NCBI RefSeq assembly: GCF_013177655.1
Contig: NZ_CP035946.1
Span: forward strand, 1,116,001 to 1,180,000
DNA length: 64,000 nucleotides
Source of the DNA: Campylobacter canadensis
GTDB lineage: Bacteria > Campylobacterota > Campylobacteria > Campylobacterales > Campylobacteraceae
Direction of reading: 5' to 3'
Part shown: piece after piece, positions 45,188-53,226 of the stretch
Position numbering within the stretch: position 1 is the first letter of the stretch
How the letters are laid out: each line of letters begins with the position of its first letter
Program-made: the position numbers and the translations under genes
Notes under the pieces: generated by a model
The model's database searches: none
Told to the model about the DNA's origin: nothing
The model's input: the letters and a program-made list of their open reading frames with translations, nothing else

Positions 45188-46006
45188 ATGAAATTAAGCA
45201 ATTTATCACAAAGTTTATTTATAACTTTATATTATAAAGCATTGGAATTTTCGCATAAAAAAGCTATTTTAAAAGATGAAAAAGCCTTTAATCTTGTAAA
45301 AATTATTGATTATGATTTTTCAAAGATTAAAGATGTAAAATTAAGCAGAGTTGCTACTTGCATAAGAAGTGCTTATTTTGATAAAAAATGTAAAGAATTT
45401 ATAAATAAAAATGATAATTGCTTAATCTTAATTTTAGCTGCAGGGCTTGATGCAAGATATGATAGATTAAATGCTAGTTTAATGAAAAATGCTTATTTTG
45501 TTGAATGTGATTTAGGCGAAGTAATTGAGTTAAAAAAACAATATTTTACACCTAATTTTAATCAAGAATTTATAAGTGCTGATGTTTTAGATGATGATTT
45601 TTTAAATAAAATTGATTTTAAAAACAAAAAAATATTAGTAATAATTGAAGGTTTATTTATGTATTTTAGTAATGAACAAATAAAAAAAGTAATGGCTAAT
45701 TTATCAAAACTGCAAGAATTTGAGCTTTTGTGCGACTTTGTTGGTAGTAGATTTTTTAAAAAAATTAAAAATAATGTTATAAAAAAAATGAATATTTCTT
45801 ATCTTGGCAAAATAAATAGCCCAAAAGATTTTTTTACCTTATGTAATAATTACGAATGCACTAAAATAGAAGCTAAAAATTTTATGAGTGAGCATATTTT
45901 AAGATGGGGTTTTGTTGGAATTTTAAATTTATTTTTTACTAAAAAATTCTCTTTTAAATTTGCTTTTATGCTGCATTCAAAACTAAAACACAAAGTAAAT
46001 TCATAA
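45188..46006 (+). CDS. SAM methyltransferase, PPM1/Tcmp family
   Basis: 272 residues of the leucine carboxyl methyltransferase/TcmP-like class. Motifs are RVATCIRSAYFDKK, the SAM-binding LILILAAGLDARYDRL (G-x-D-x-R-x-x-R pattern) and VECDLGEVIELKKQ, and VIIEGLFMYF. Bacterial members act on small molecules such as polyketides, but the substrate here is unknown. It starts one base after chuZ, with no ribosome site beyond the chuZ end, so it is probably coupled to it. Whether it has a role in haem use is unclear. Confidence 0.78.
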   Translation: MKLSNLSQSLFITLYYKALEFSHKKAILKDEKAFNLVKIIDYDFSKIKDVKLSRVATCIRSAYFDKKCKEFINKNDNCLILILAAGLDARYDRLNASLMKNAYFVECDLGEVIELKKQYFTPNFNQEFISADVLDDDFLNKIDFKNKKILVIIEGLFMYFSNEQIKKVMANLSKLQEFELLCDFVGSRFFKKIKNNVIKKMNISYLGKINSPKDFFTLCNNYECTKIEAKNFMSEHILRWGFVGILNLFFTKKFSFKFAFMLHSKLKHKVNS

Positions 46007-46063
46007 CTTCTTTTAAATAAAAAGCTTGTAAAATGCCTAAATATTTTTATTAAAAGGTTATTT

Positions 46064-46774
46064 ATGAAAGATGAAGTTTTTAGTGAAAAAATCATAAAAC
46101 AATTTGAATTTGATGAAAAGGTAGTCCGTGTTTTTGATGATATGGTTACAAGAAGTGTGCCTTTTTATAAACAAAATGAAAAAATTTTGTGTGATATTTT
46201 ATTTAAAAACGCAAAAGAAAATGCAAAAATTCTTGATATAGGCTGCTCAACTGCAAATACACTAATAGCGCTAGCAAATAAAAAAGATTATGAGCTTTTT
46301 GGGCTTGATAGCAGCAAATGTATGATAGATAAAGCTTCAACAAAGGCTAAAGATTTAAATATTAATATAACTTTCATACACGATGAAATTGAGAATTTAG
46401 ACAAAATAAATACAAGTTTTGATGTGATAATTTGCGCTTACACCTTGCATTTTATAAGACCCTTAAAAAGACAAGAAATTTTAGAAAAAATATATAAAAA
46501 ACTTAATAATAATTCTATTTTTATTTTATGCGAAAAAGTACTTTTTGAAAATAACACCTTTCAAAAAAATATAATTGATATTTATGAAGATTACAAAGAA
46601 AGTATGGGTTATTCACGCTATGAAATAGCACAAAAAAGAGCAGCCTTAGAAAATGTTTTAATCCCTTTTACATACAATGAAAATGTAAAAATACTATCCA
46701 ATGCTGGTTTTAAACACATTGATAGTTTTTTTCGTTGGGCTAATTTTGCATCTTTTATTGCTTTTAAAGAATAA
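46064..46774 (+). CDS. cmoA: Carboxy-SAM synthase CmoA
   Basis: A 236-residue class I methyltransferase fold enzyme that makes carboxy-S-adenosylmethionine from SAM and prephenate for cmo5U34 wobble modification of tRNA with CmoB. Characteristic features: FDEKVVRVFDDMVTRSVPFYK at the N-terminus, ILDIGCSTANTLIALA, SKCMIDKA and a C-terminal KRAALENVLIPFTYNENVKILSNAGF. cmoB is not in this window. AAAGG precedes its ATG. Confidence 0.9.
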   Translation: MKDEVFSEKIIKQFEFDEKVVRVFDDMVTRSVPFYKQNEKILCDILFKNAKENAKILDIGCSTANTLIALANKKDYELFGLDSSKCMIDKASTKAKDLNINITFIHDEIENLDKINTSFDVIICAYTLHFIRPLKRQEILEKIYKKLNNNSIFILCEKVLFENNTFQKNIIDIYEDYKESMGYSRYEIAQKRAALENVLIPFTYNENVKILSNAGFKHIDSFFRWANFASFIAFKE

Positions 46775-46818
46775 TTTGTGTAAAAATGTAACAAAATATC
46801 ATTTTTTTAAAAAAAATC

Positions 46819-46848
46819 TTGACATTAATTAATTTTTATGCTTAAAAT
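46819..46848 (+). promoter_or_regulatory. sigma-70 promoter of metNIQ transcript
   Basis: TTGACA (46819-46824), an 18-base spacer and TAAAAT (46843-46848). This is the clearest -35/-10 pair in the window. The predicted start near 46855 gives a leader of about 200 bases before metN. Confidence 0.65.
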
Positions 46849-46864
46849 AAGCAAAAAAATTAAT
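46828..46864. repeat. 37-bp inverted repeat over the metN promoter
   Basis: Two 17-base arms (46828-46844 and 46848-46864) match as inverted repeats at 16 of 17 positions around a central AAA, with core TGCTTA-AAA-TAAGCA. It covers the -10 box. It could be an operator, or an RNA hairpin ending the cmoA transcript. Confidence 0.65.
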
Positions 46865-46879
46865 TTTAAGGATAAAAAG

Positions 46880-46900
46880 ATGATGATGCAAATGCGTTAG
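46880..46900 (+). CDS. Met-rich leader peptide (MMMQMR)
   Basis: A six-codon frame ATG ATG ATG CAA ATG CGT TAG, with AAGGA seven bases upstream, in the metNIQ leader. Four of six codons are Met. Placement just downstream of a strong promoter, just upstream of nested hairpins and before a methionine transporter operon points to a regulatory leader peptide sensing Met-tRNA or translation rate. It is a prediction, since such short frames can occur by chance. Confidence 0.65.
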   Translation: MMMQMR

Positions 46901-46937
46901 CATCTGATTAAAAAACTTTTCTTTTTTAGTCAGATGC
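46900..46937 (+). promoter_or_regulatory. Leader hairpin (B:C) in metN transcript
   Basis: GCATCTGATTAAAAAA (46900-46915) pairs with TTTTTTAGTCAGATGC (46922-46937), 15 Watson-Crick pairs and one G-U, loop CTTTTC. The left arm begins on the last base of the leader stop codon. The left arm can also pair with GATGC inside the leader ORF, and the right arm with GACTAAAGAAG (46961-46971), so alternative folds exist. Confidence 0.7.
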
Positions 46938-46958
46938 AAAAAATACATACTAAAGCAA

Positions 46959-46996
46959 GCGACTAAAGAAGAAAAGTAAAATCTTTGTAGCTTTTT
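46959..46996 (+). terminator. Candidate attenuator terminator before metN
   Basis: GCGACTAAAGA (46959-46969) can pair, with a one-base bulge and one mismatch, with TCTTTGTAGC (46982-46991), followed by TTTTTAT. Its left arm is also the partner of the upstream segment CTTTTTTAGTC (46921-46931), so terminator and antiterminator folds would exclude each other. Confidence 0.5.
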
Positions 46997-47054
46997 ATAA
47001 CTTCAAAAACTTCAAATGAATTTTATTTTTCTTTCAAATAAAAAAGGAAAGAAA

Positions 47055-48017
47055 ATGATAAAAATTAACAATTTAAAAAAGTTTTACGGTAAAACTTGTG
47101 TTATAAACGATGTTTCATTGCAAATTAACAAAGGCGATATTTATGCAATCGTAGGACACAGTGGAGCTGGCAAAAGCACTTTACTTCGTTGTATTAACGG
47201 GCTTGAAAGTTACCAAGAAGGTAGCTTAAAAGTCTTTAATCAAGAAGTAAAAGATTTAAAAGAAAGAGATTTAAGAAAATTAAGAACAAAGGTTGGAATG
47301 ATTTTTCAACATTTTGCACTAGAAAGTAGAAAAACAGCTTATGAAAATATCGCAATGCCTTTGCTTTTGCAAAATAAAAGTAAGGATTTTATAAAGCAAA
47401 GAGTTTTTACACTTTTAGATTTAGTTGGCTTAGAAAATAAAGCCTATTCCTATCCAAAAGAGCTTAGCGGTGGGCAAAAACAAAGAGTTGCTATAGCAAG
47501 AGCCTTAGCCTTAAATCCTGAAATTATTTTAAGCGATGAAGCAACAAGTGCGCTTGACCCATCAACAACAAATCAAATTCTTGATTTATTAAAGCAAATT
47601 AACAAAGAATTAAACATAAGTGTGGTTTTAGTAACTCACGAAATGGAGGCAGTAAAAAGAATAGCAAATAAAGCTTGTTTGCTAAATGGCGGCAATATCA
47701 TTGCTAATTCTTGTGTAAATGATATCTTCTTAAAACCTAGCAAAAAAATGAAAGAATTTTTAAGCGAAGATGAGCATTTGCCTAAAGGTGGAGTAAATAT
47801 TAAGCTTATTTTTCCCGATGATGTAGCAAATAAAAGCATTATTTCTCAAATGGCAAGAGAGTTAAATATTGATTTTTCAATAGTTTGGGGAAAAATTGAA
47901 TTAATAAACGAAAAAGCAGTTGGTACATTAATTATAAACACGCAAAAAGCTAACCAAGATTTAATTACAAATTTTGTTAGCAAATGCGCTATTAATTGGG
48001 AGTTATGTGATGAGTGA
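47055..48017 (+). CDS. metN: Methionine ABC transporter ATPase
   Basis: 320 residues with an ABC domain (Walker [10 protein letters not shown], signature LSGGQKQR, Walker [13 protein letters not shown], switch VTHE) and a C-terminal NIL domain (about 240-320) that binds methionine and inhibits transport when methionine is plentiful. A longer frame starts at 47016, but ATG 47055 follows AAAAAAGGAAAGAAA and gives the standard [12 protein letters not shown] start. First structural gene of the metNIQQ operon, matching Cj0774c. Confidence 0.93.
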   Translation: MIKINNLKKFYGKTCVINDVSLQINKGDIYAIVGHSGAGKSTLLRCINGLESYQEGSLKVFNQEVKDLKERDLRKLRTKVGMIFQHFALESRKTAYENIAMPLLLQNKSKDFIKQRVFTLLDLVGLENKAYSYPKELSGGQKQRVAIARALALNPEIILSDEATSALDPSTTNQILDLLKQINKELNISVVLVTHEMEAVKRIANKACLLNGGNIIANSCVNDIFLKPSKKMKEFLSEDEHLPKGGVNIKLIFPDDVANKSIISQMARELNIDFSIVWGKIELINEKAVGTLIINTQKANQDLITNFVSKCAINWELCDE

Positions 48018-48765
48018 TATTTTAAATATTTTTAATACTTTCTTAACGCATTATAATAATATTTTAAAAAATGCTTTATTTGAGACAATTTATATGAGCG
48101 TATTTTCAACCTTAGGTGGTTTTATACTTGGAAGCTTAATTGGAATTTTACTTTTTGTTAGCAAAAAAGGCTCTTTGTTTGAAAATAAAATTCTTTATAG
48201 AATTTTAGATGTTTTTGTAAATATTTTTAGGTCTTTTCCATTTTTGGTTTTGATAATTGCACTCATTCCATTTACTAAATTTTTAATTGGAAAAAGCATA
48301 GGTACAAATGCAATTATAGTTCCACTTACAATAGGAATAGCTCCCTTTATTGCAAAATTAATTCAAGAAGCTTTTAATAATGTTGATTATTCAATAATTG
48401 AAGCAGCAAAAAGTTATGGAGCAAATAGATTTCAAATAATATTTAAAATTATACTAAATGAAAGCTTGCCAGCAATATGCAGTGCTTTAACTCTAACTTT
48501 AATTATAGTTATAGGTTATAGTGCAATGGCAGGAATAGTTGGAGCAGGAGGACTTGGAGATGTAGCTATTAGATTTGGTTATCAAAGATTTAAAACAGAT
48601 GTTATGATTGAAACTGTGATTGTATTAATAATCTTGGTTCAATTTGTACAATTAGTAGGCGATGTGGTTTTAAAATCACTCAATAAAGGTAAAAATAAAG
48701 CATTTTATATTTATATTTTAGCTCTTATTTTACTTACAATTTTTAGTTATTTTAAATTAAATTAA
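48010..48765 (+). CDS. metI: Methionine ABC transporter permease
   Basis: About 251 residues, five to six helices, with the ABC permease EAA loop ([28 protein letters not shown]) and [31 protein letters not shown] typical of MetI. ATG 48010 overlaps the metN stop by eight bases and is preferred over an in-frame start at 47974, which would add 12 residues coded within metN. Confidence 0.93.
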   Translation: MSDILNIFNTFLTHYNNILKNALFETIYMSVFSTLGGFILGSLIGILLFVSKKGSLFENKILYRILDVFVNIFRSFPFLVLIIALIPFTKFLIGKSIGTNAIIVPLTIGIAPFIAKLIQEAFNNVDYSIIEAAKSYGANRFQIIFKIILNESLPAICSALTLTLIIVIGYSAMAGIVGAGGLGDVAIRFGYQRFKTDVMIETVIVLIILVQFVQLVGDVVLKSLNKGKNKAFYIYILALILLTIFSYFKLN

Positions 48766-48775
48766 AGGAAAAAAA

Positions 48776-49537
48776 ATGAAAAAATTATTATTATCAGTAA
48801 CACTTTGTGCAAGTATTTTTGCATTAGATATTAAAGTTGGTGCTACACCTGTTCCACACGCTGAAATCTTAGAAGTAGCAAAAAAAATTCTAAGTAAAGA
48901 TGGGCATAATTTACAAATAGTTGAATTTAATGATTATGTTTTACCTAATCTTGCAGTTGATGATGATGAGCTTGATGCAAACTTTTTTCAACACAAGCCA
49001 TATTTAGATGAATTTAACAAGCAAAAAGGTACAAAACTAAGTCCTATTGTTGCTGTACATTTAGAACCAATGGGAGTTTATTCAAAAAGTATAAAAAATC
49101 TTAGTGATTTAAAAGAAAATGCTTTAGTTTATATTCCCAACGACCCAACAAATGAATCAAGGGCTTTGGATATTTTAGCGGCTAATGGCTTGATAAGTCT
49201 TGATGAAAGTGTAGAATTAAAAACTCCACTTGATATTGTTAAAAACCCTAAGAATTTAAAGTTTAAAGAACTTGAAGCTGCGCAATTGCCAAGAGTTTTA
49301 GATGAATGCGATTTAGCAGTTATTAATTCTAATTTTGCACTAGCTGCTAATTTAAATCCTAGCAAGGATGCAGTTGTTTTAGAAGATAAAAACAGCCCAT
49401 ATTCAAATATAGTGGTGGTAAAAACTTCAAATGTAAATAATGAAAAATCACAACTTTTAATAAAGGCATTAAAAAGTGATGAAGTAAAAAAATTCATTGA
49501 AGAAAAATACCAAGGTGCAATTATTCCTAGTTTTTAA
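48776..49537 (+). CDS. metQ: Methionine-binding protein MetQ (first copy)
   Basis: A 253-residue NlpA/MetQ-family binding protein. A signal peptide ends near SIFALD. The family motifs follow: KVGATPVPHAEILEVAK, VEFNDYVLPNLAVDDDELDANFFQHKPYL, IPNDPTNESRAL and LDECDLAVINSNFALAA. No lipobox Cys at the cleavage site, so it is a soluble periplasmic protein unlike E. coli MetQ. It may bind L- or D-methionine or derivatives. It is followed nine bases later by a paralogue. Confidence 0.92.
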   Translation: MKKLLLSVTLCASIFALDIKVGATPVPHAEILEVAKKILSKDGHNLQIVEFNDYVLPNLAVDDDELDANFFQHKPYLDEFNKQKGTKLSPIVAVHLEPMGVYSKSIKNLSDLKENALVYIPNDPTNESRALDILAANGLISLDESVELKTPLDIVKNPKNLKFKELEAAQLPRVLDECDLAVINSNFALAANLNPSKDAVVLEDKNSPYSNIVVVKTSNVNNEKSQLLIKALKSDEVKKFIEEKYQGAIIPSF

Positions 49538-49546
49538 GGAGATAAG

Positions 49547-50308
49547 ATGAAAAAGATTTTACTAGCATTTAGCCTGCTTTTTTCCCTTAATGCTAAGGAG
49601 CTTAGGGTTGGAATCACTCCATACCCTAACGCCTTTATTTTAGAAAATATAAAAGACGATTTAAAAGAGATTGGCTATGAGTTAAAGATTATTGAATTTA
49701 ACGATTATATTTTGCCTAATCTTGCCTTAGAAGATGGTGAGCTTGATTTAAATATGTTTCAACACGAACCATTTATGAATGAATTTAACGAAAGCAAAAA
49801 AACTCATATAGTAAAGGTTAGCGAGGTTTTTTTACCACCAATGGCAATTTATTCTAAGAAAGTAAAAAATATAGCTAATGTAAAAAACAATGCCTTAATC
49901 TATGTACCAAACGACCCAACAAATGAATCAAGGGCTTTAGAGCTTTTAGAGGCAGCTAATTTAATTAAGCTTGATGAAAATGCTAAATTTAAAACCGTGC
50001 TTGATATTAGCCACAATCCTAAAAATCTAATTATAAAAGAACTTGAAGCAGCACAAGTTCCAAGAGTTTTAGATGAATGCGATTTAGCAGTTATTAATAC
50101 AAATTATGCTCTTGCAGCAAAGCTAAATCCAATAAGTGATTCTATTTTTATTGAAAGTTTAAATAGTCCTTATGTAAATATTGTTGCTGCTAAAAAAGGT
50201 AACGAAAACTCAAAGCAAGCACAAGATTTCATAAAGGCTTTAAAAACACCTAAAATGAAGGAACTAATTTTAAAAGAATTCAAAGGCGCAATCATACCAG
50301 CTTGGTAA
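49547..50308 (+). CDS. metQ: Methionine-binding protein MetQ (second copy)
   Basis: A 253-residue paralogue of the gene before it, same length and aligned throughout (RVGITPYPNAFILE, EFNDYILPNLALEDGELDLNMFQHEPF, YVPNDPTNESRALELLEA, LDECDLAVINTNYALAAK). Differences near the pocket (TPYPNAF against TPVPHAE) may shift ligand preference. C. jejuni carries a similar run of MetQ paralogues (Cj0770c-Cj0772c). The gene ends the operon with a strong terminator. Confidence 0.92.
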   Translation: MKKILLAFSLLFSLNAKELRVGITPYPNAFILENIKDDLKEIGYELKIIEFNDYILPNLALEDGELDLNMFQHEPFMNEFNESKKTHIVKVSEVFLPPMAIYSKKVKNIANVKNNALIYVPNDPTNESRALELLEAANLIKLDENAKFKTVLDISHNPKNLIIKELEAAQVPRVLDECDLAVINTNYALAAKLNPISDSIFIESLNSPYVNIVAAKKGNENSKQAQDFIKALKTPKMKELILKEFKGAIIPAW

Positions 50309-50313
50309 AAGTA

Positions 50314-50343
50314 AGTAAAAAGCTTTAATTTAAGCTTTTTACT
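50314..50343 (+). terminator. Terminator of metNIQQ operon
   Basis: A 12-bp perfect stem AGTAAAAAGCTT / AAGCTTTTTACT with a 6-base loop, 6 bases past the second metQ stop. Confidence 0.75.
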
Positions 50344-50558
50344 AAATTATATTTAATATAAAAAGTAAATTTTAAAAATATAAATATTTTTTGAAAATAT
50401 ATAATAAAATTAAATAATTTAATATAAATAAATTATTAATTAAAATTATAAAATAATTTAAATTAAATTTTATTGAAGATACTGTCTTGCAATCTTTATA
50501 GCATTTGTAACATTACTAATCTTTTCAGAGTTGAGAATTTAATTTCCTACCATTTTTC

Positions 50559-50601
50559 ACTATAAACTTAAAAATACATTAAATTAAGTTTTATTTAAGC
50601 T
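50559..50601. repeat. Dispersed element RL, copy 1
   Basis: First of eight copies of a conserved AT-rich element with core CATTAAATTAAGTTTTATTT, preceded by TATAAACTTAA and ending AAGCT. AAACTTAA and TTAAGTTT within it can form an 8-bp stem. It runs directly into the 9-bp array at 50.6-50.8 kb. Confidence 0.75.
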
Positions 50602-50605
50602 CTTT

Positions 50606-50801
50606 TTCCCAACCTTCCCAACCTTCCCAACCTTCCCAACCTTCCCAACCTTCCCAACCTTCCCAACCTTCCCAACCTTCCCAACCTTCCCAACCTTCCC
50701 AACCTTCCCAACCTTCCCAACCTTCCCAACCTTCCCAACCTTCCCAACCTTCCCAACCTTCCCAACCTTCCCAACCTTCCCAACCTTCCCAACCTTCCCA
50801 A
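50606..50801. repeat. 9-bp tandem array A, TTCCCAACC x 21
   Basis: Twenty-one perfect copies of TTCCCAACC plus a partial unit, in a genome otherwise poor in C. On the minus strand this is (GGTTGGGAA)n, with dense G runs. It is open in all frames (GRL repeated on the minus strand), but no gene start, ribosome site or flanking coding sequence supports translation. Confidence 0.95.
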
Positions 50802-50860
50802 ACTCTTCTTAACTCTTCTTAACTCTTTGCAATGCCATAAATTTATCTCTCATTTTAAAT

Positions 50861-50910
50861 ATTAGCTTAAAAATACATTAAATTAAGTTTTATTTAAACT
50901 TATAGTTGGG
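50861..50910. repeat. Dispersed element RL, copy 2
   Basis: GCTTAAAAATACATTAAATT then AAGTTTTATTTAAACTTATA, leading into a G/T-rich spacer (GTTGGGGTTGTTTATTG, 50904-50920). Confidence 0.75.
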
Positions 50911-51190
50911 GTTGTTTATTGTTTTTTGGTTGGGGGTAAAGTTTGAATGGTTGGATAGCGTAAAAATATTTTAGGGTATTGATAAGCGGAGTAAGGATTG
51001 ATTGTTGGTGGAAGTGGGACTGAAAATTGGTAGGATTGAATGATGATTTGTTGTGATAAAAATGGTGTTGGGGTTATAAATATTTTGAGTGATTAGATAG
51101 TTTTTAAAAATGCTTTTTTATATTGTAGGGTTAAATATTGGTAGTTTCTGCAATTTCCCTAAATGTTGTTAATTTAATCTTGTGTTTTTT

Positions 51191-51240
51191 ACTATAAACT
51201 TAAGAACACATTAAATTAAGTTTTATTTAAGCTTGTAGTT
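51191..51240. repeat. Dispersed element RL, copy 3
   Basis: TATAAACTTAAGAACACATT then AAATTAAGTTTTATTTAAGC and TTGTAGTT. It lies between two G/T-rich spacers, 110 bases from the 3' end of the pilin-like gene. Confidence 0.75.
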
Positions 51241-51312
51241 GGGTGTTTTGATGGTGGTGAATGAGTTAAGTTGTGTGTTTTTTACTTGTTTGAAGGTTTA
51301 AAAAGTGTAAGT

Positions 51313-51340
51313 AAAAAGGTAGTTTTTAGGCTACCTTTTT
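51313..51340. terminator. Terminator of pilin-like gene
   Basis: A 10-bp perfect stem AAAAAGGTAG / CTACCTTTTT with an 8-base loop, just past the stop on the minus strand; T runs follow on both strands. Confidence 0.8.
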
Positions 51341-51353
51341 GTTTTTGTTTTTA

Positions 51354-51842
51354 TTAGAAATCTAATTTAACACCTGAAGCTGAATAGTCGATTGTGTGAG
51401 TATTTGCGCCACTAGCTGTTAAATCTTTACCACCAAAAGCTGCTTTTACTGTTGATAATTTTAAAGTTTCTTTACAAGCATTCTTACTACTAGTTGTATT
51501 TCCTTTAAATGTTACTTTGCCATTCGTGTTTATTTGTAAAGTTAAGCATTTATCATCTCCGCCAATTTTCATTGTATAATCACTGGTACTGCTAGCACTA
51601 CCACTAGTTCCAGTAGCTTTTGTTAATGCAACATTAGTCATTTTTGTAATATCTGCATTAAATTCCCCCTGAGCCGTATAATAAGACCCTAAATCCCCAA
51701 TTAAAGTAACAATATTTTGAGCTGACTTAACCTTCTCCGCATCATCTCTAGTAGCATTAATCTTAGGAATAGCCACAGCAGCTAATATACCTAAAATAAC
51801 AATAACAAAGATTAGTTCAATCATTGTAAAACCTTTTTTCAT
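51354..51842 (-). CDS. Type IV pilin-like protein inside the repeat region
   Basis: 162 residues. The class III signal MKKG, cleavage before FTMIE, Glu+5 and the helix ELIFVIVILGILAAVAIPKI are exact type IV pilin features. A Ser/Thr/Gly-rich region (KATGTSGSASSTSDYT) and two cysteines (GGDDKC, KNAC) that may enclose a D-loop follow. N-terminal 50 residues match the two pseudopilins at 13.5-14.5 kb, but this one has a canonical Gly at -1 and a strong AAGGAG site, suggesting a major subunit. It is monocistronic and embedded among repeats. Function in competence or adhesion is inferred. Confidence 0.85.
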   Translation of the reverse strand: MKKGFTMIELIFVIVILGILAAVAIPKINATRDDAEKVKSAQNIVTLIGDLGSYYTAQGEFNADITKMTNVALTKATGTSGSASSTSDYTMKIGGDDKCLTLQINTNGKVTFKGNTTSSKNACKETLKLSTVKAAFGGKDLTASGANTHTIDYSASGVKLDF

Positions 51843-52100
51843 AATAACTCCTTGTAAAAAATAATTTATCTTTTTACTTTTTGTGCAAGAAATTAAAATA
51901 AGTACTTGGTTTTAAATTATTATGCATAAATACTTTTATAGCTTTAGCTTATATTTTAATACATAACTTTTTAGCTTTTTTTAAGCTTTAAAATTACTAA
52001 TTAAAGTTGATTATTTAGTACTTTTAAAGATGCTTTTTTGTGTTAGTAAGTAAGATAAATAAATAAAGATAATAACATTTAGTAAAAATACATAATAACA
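51843..52100. other. AT-rich upstream region of pilin-like gene
   Basis: Holds the pilin ribosome site and presumably its promoter. It is AT-rich without an evident hairpin or open frame, up to the first degenerate RL copy. Confidence 0.5.
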
Positions 52101-52145
52101 AATAATAAACTTATAAATATATTAAGTTAGGTTTGATTGAAGTTG
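52101..52145. repeat. Dispersed element RL, copy 4 (degenerate)
   Basis: AATAAACTTATAAATATATT then AAGTTAGGTTTGATTGAAG, a diverged RL copy immediately before the degenerate 9-bp array at 52153-52206. Confidence 0.6.
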
Positions 52146-52152
52146 CTTTTTT

Positions 52153-52206
52153 CTAACTCTTACAACTATTCCAACTCTTCCAAGCATTCCAACTATTCTA
52201 AACCTT
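52153..52206. repeat. Degenerate 9-bp tandem array B (6 units)
   Basis: Six consecutive 9-mers related to CCAACTATT: CTAACTCTT, ACAACTATT, CCAACTCTT, CCAAGCATT, CCAACTATT, CTAAACCTT. The pattern CCNANCNTT is shared with arrays A and C. Confidence 0.75.
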
Positions 52207-52240
52207 CGTAATACTGCAAATTTATTCTTGTATTTTAACT

Positions 52241-52290
52241 ATTGGCTTAAAAATACATTAAATTAAGTTTTATTTAAGCTTGTAGTTAGG
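52241..52290. repeat. Dispersed element RL, copy 5
   Basis: GGCTTAAAAATACATTAAAT then TAAGTTTTATTTAAGCTTGT and AGTTAGG, followed by the G/T-rich spacer. Confidence 0.75.
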
Positions 52291-52410
52291 GTTGTTGATT
52301 GTTTTTTTAGGGTTGAATGATGGTTTGTTGTTAAAAAATGGAGTGGGTAAAGTTGGGTATTCTCAAAACTTTCTAAACCTTCGTAATATTGTGAATTTAA
52401 TTGTACTTTT

Positions 52411-52462
52411 TACTATAAACTTAAGAATAGATTAAATTCAGTTTTATTTAAGCTTGTAGTTG
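52411..52462. repeat. Dispersed element RL, copy 6
   Basis: TATAAACTTAAGAATAGATT then AAATTCAGTTTTATTTAAGC and TTGTAGTTGG, preceded by the conserved CTTCGTAATATTGTGAATTT segment. Confidence 0.75.
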
Positions 52463-52499
52463 GAGTTGTTGATTGTTTTTTGGGGTGTAGATAAGAAAA

Positions 52500-52735
52500 T
52501 TAAAAGAAAGTAAAAGAATTGAAAACAGTATAAATAAAGTTAAAAAAGCAAAAGAGACTAAAAGAAAACTAAAAAAGCTAAAAGAATTTAGAGAAACAAA
52601 AATAGTTGGGGGGGGGGGATGCAATAGTGATTTTTAGTTAGGGGACAAATAAGAAAGCAAAAAAAGTTTAAAAAAAGTAAAAGAAATTAAAAGAATTGAA
52701 AAAGCTAAAAAAACTAAAAAATTTAAAAGAATTTC
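52500..52735. other. Purine-rich spacer with a G11 run
   Basis: About 230 bases almost entirely A and G on the + strand, with recurring AAAGTAAAAGAA, AAAAGAATTGAAAA and AAGCTAAAAAA words. A run of eleven G lies at 52608-52618. No coding frame is supported. Confidence 0.7.
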
Positions 52736-52768
52736 CCTAAATGATGCAATTTTAATCTTATGTTTTTT

Positions 52769-52811
52769 ACTACAAACTTAAGAATAGATTAAATTAAGTT
52801 TTATTTAAGCT
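52769..52811. repeat. Dispersed element RL, copy 7
   Basis: TACAAACTTAAGAATAGATT then AAATTAAGTTTTATTTAAGC, running straight into array C at 52.82 kb. Confidence 0.75.
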
Positions 52812-52819
52812 ACTTTCTT

Positions 52820-53175
52820 CCATCCATTCCATCCATTCCATCCATTCCATCCATTCCATCCATTCCATCCATTCCATCCATTCCATCCATTCCATCCATT
52901 CCATCCATTCCATCCATTCCATCCATTCCATCCATTCCATCCATTCCATCCATTCCATCCATTCCATCCATTCCATCCATTCCATCCATTCCATCCATTC
53001 CATCCATTCCATCCATTCCATCCATTCCATTCCATCCATTCCATCCATTCCATCCATTCCATCCATTCCATCCATTCCATCCATTCCATCCATTCCATCC
53101 ATTCCATCCATTCCATCCATTCCATCCATTCCAATCATTCCAATCATTCCAATCATTCCAATCATTCCAATCATT
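52820..53175. repeat. 9-bp tandem array C, CCATCCATT x 34 plus CCAATCATT x 5
   Basis: Twenty-three perfect CCATCCATT units (52820-53026), a 5-base fragment CCATT, eleven more units (53032-53130), then five CCAATCATT variant units (53131-53175). Minus-strand frames read MEW, MDG and WNG repeats, but no start or flanking coding sequence supports a gene. Confidence 0.95.
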
Positions 53176-53226
53176 CTAAAACTTCAAACCCTTCGCAATA
53201 TTGTAAATTCAATCTTGTGTTTTTTG

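Noticed and set aside
50595-50801. Open frame of repeated Gly-Arg-Leu on the minus strand
   Set aside because: Pure product of the 9-bp array; the array is open in several frames, with no ribosome site or family similarity.
52794-53174. Overlapping frames of MEW, MDG and WNG repeats
   Set aside because: Three frames are open at once because the unit is 9 bases without stop words; nothing marks one as real.
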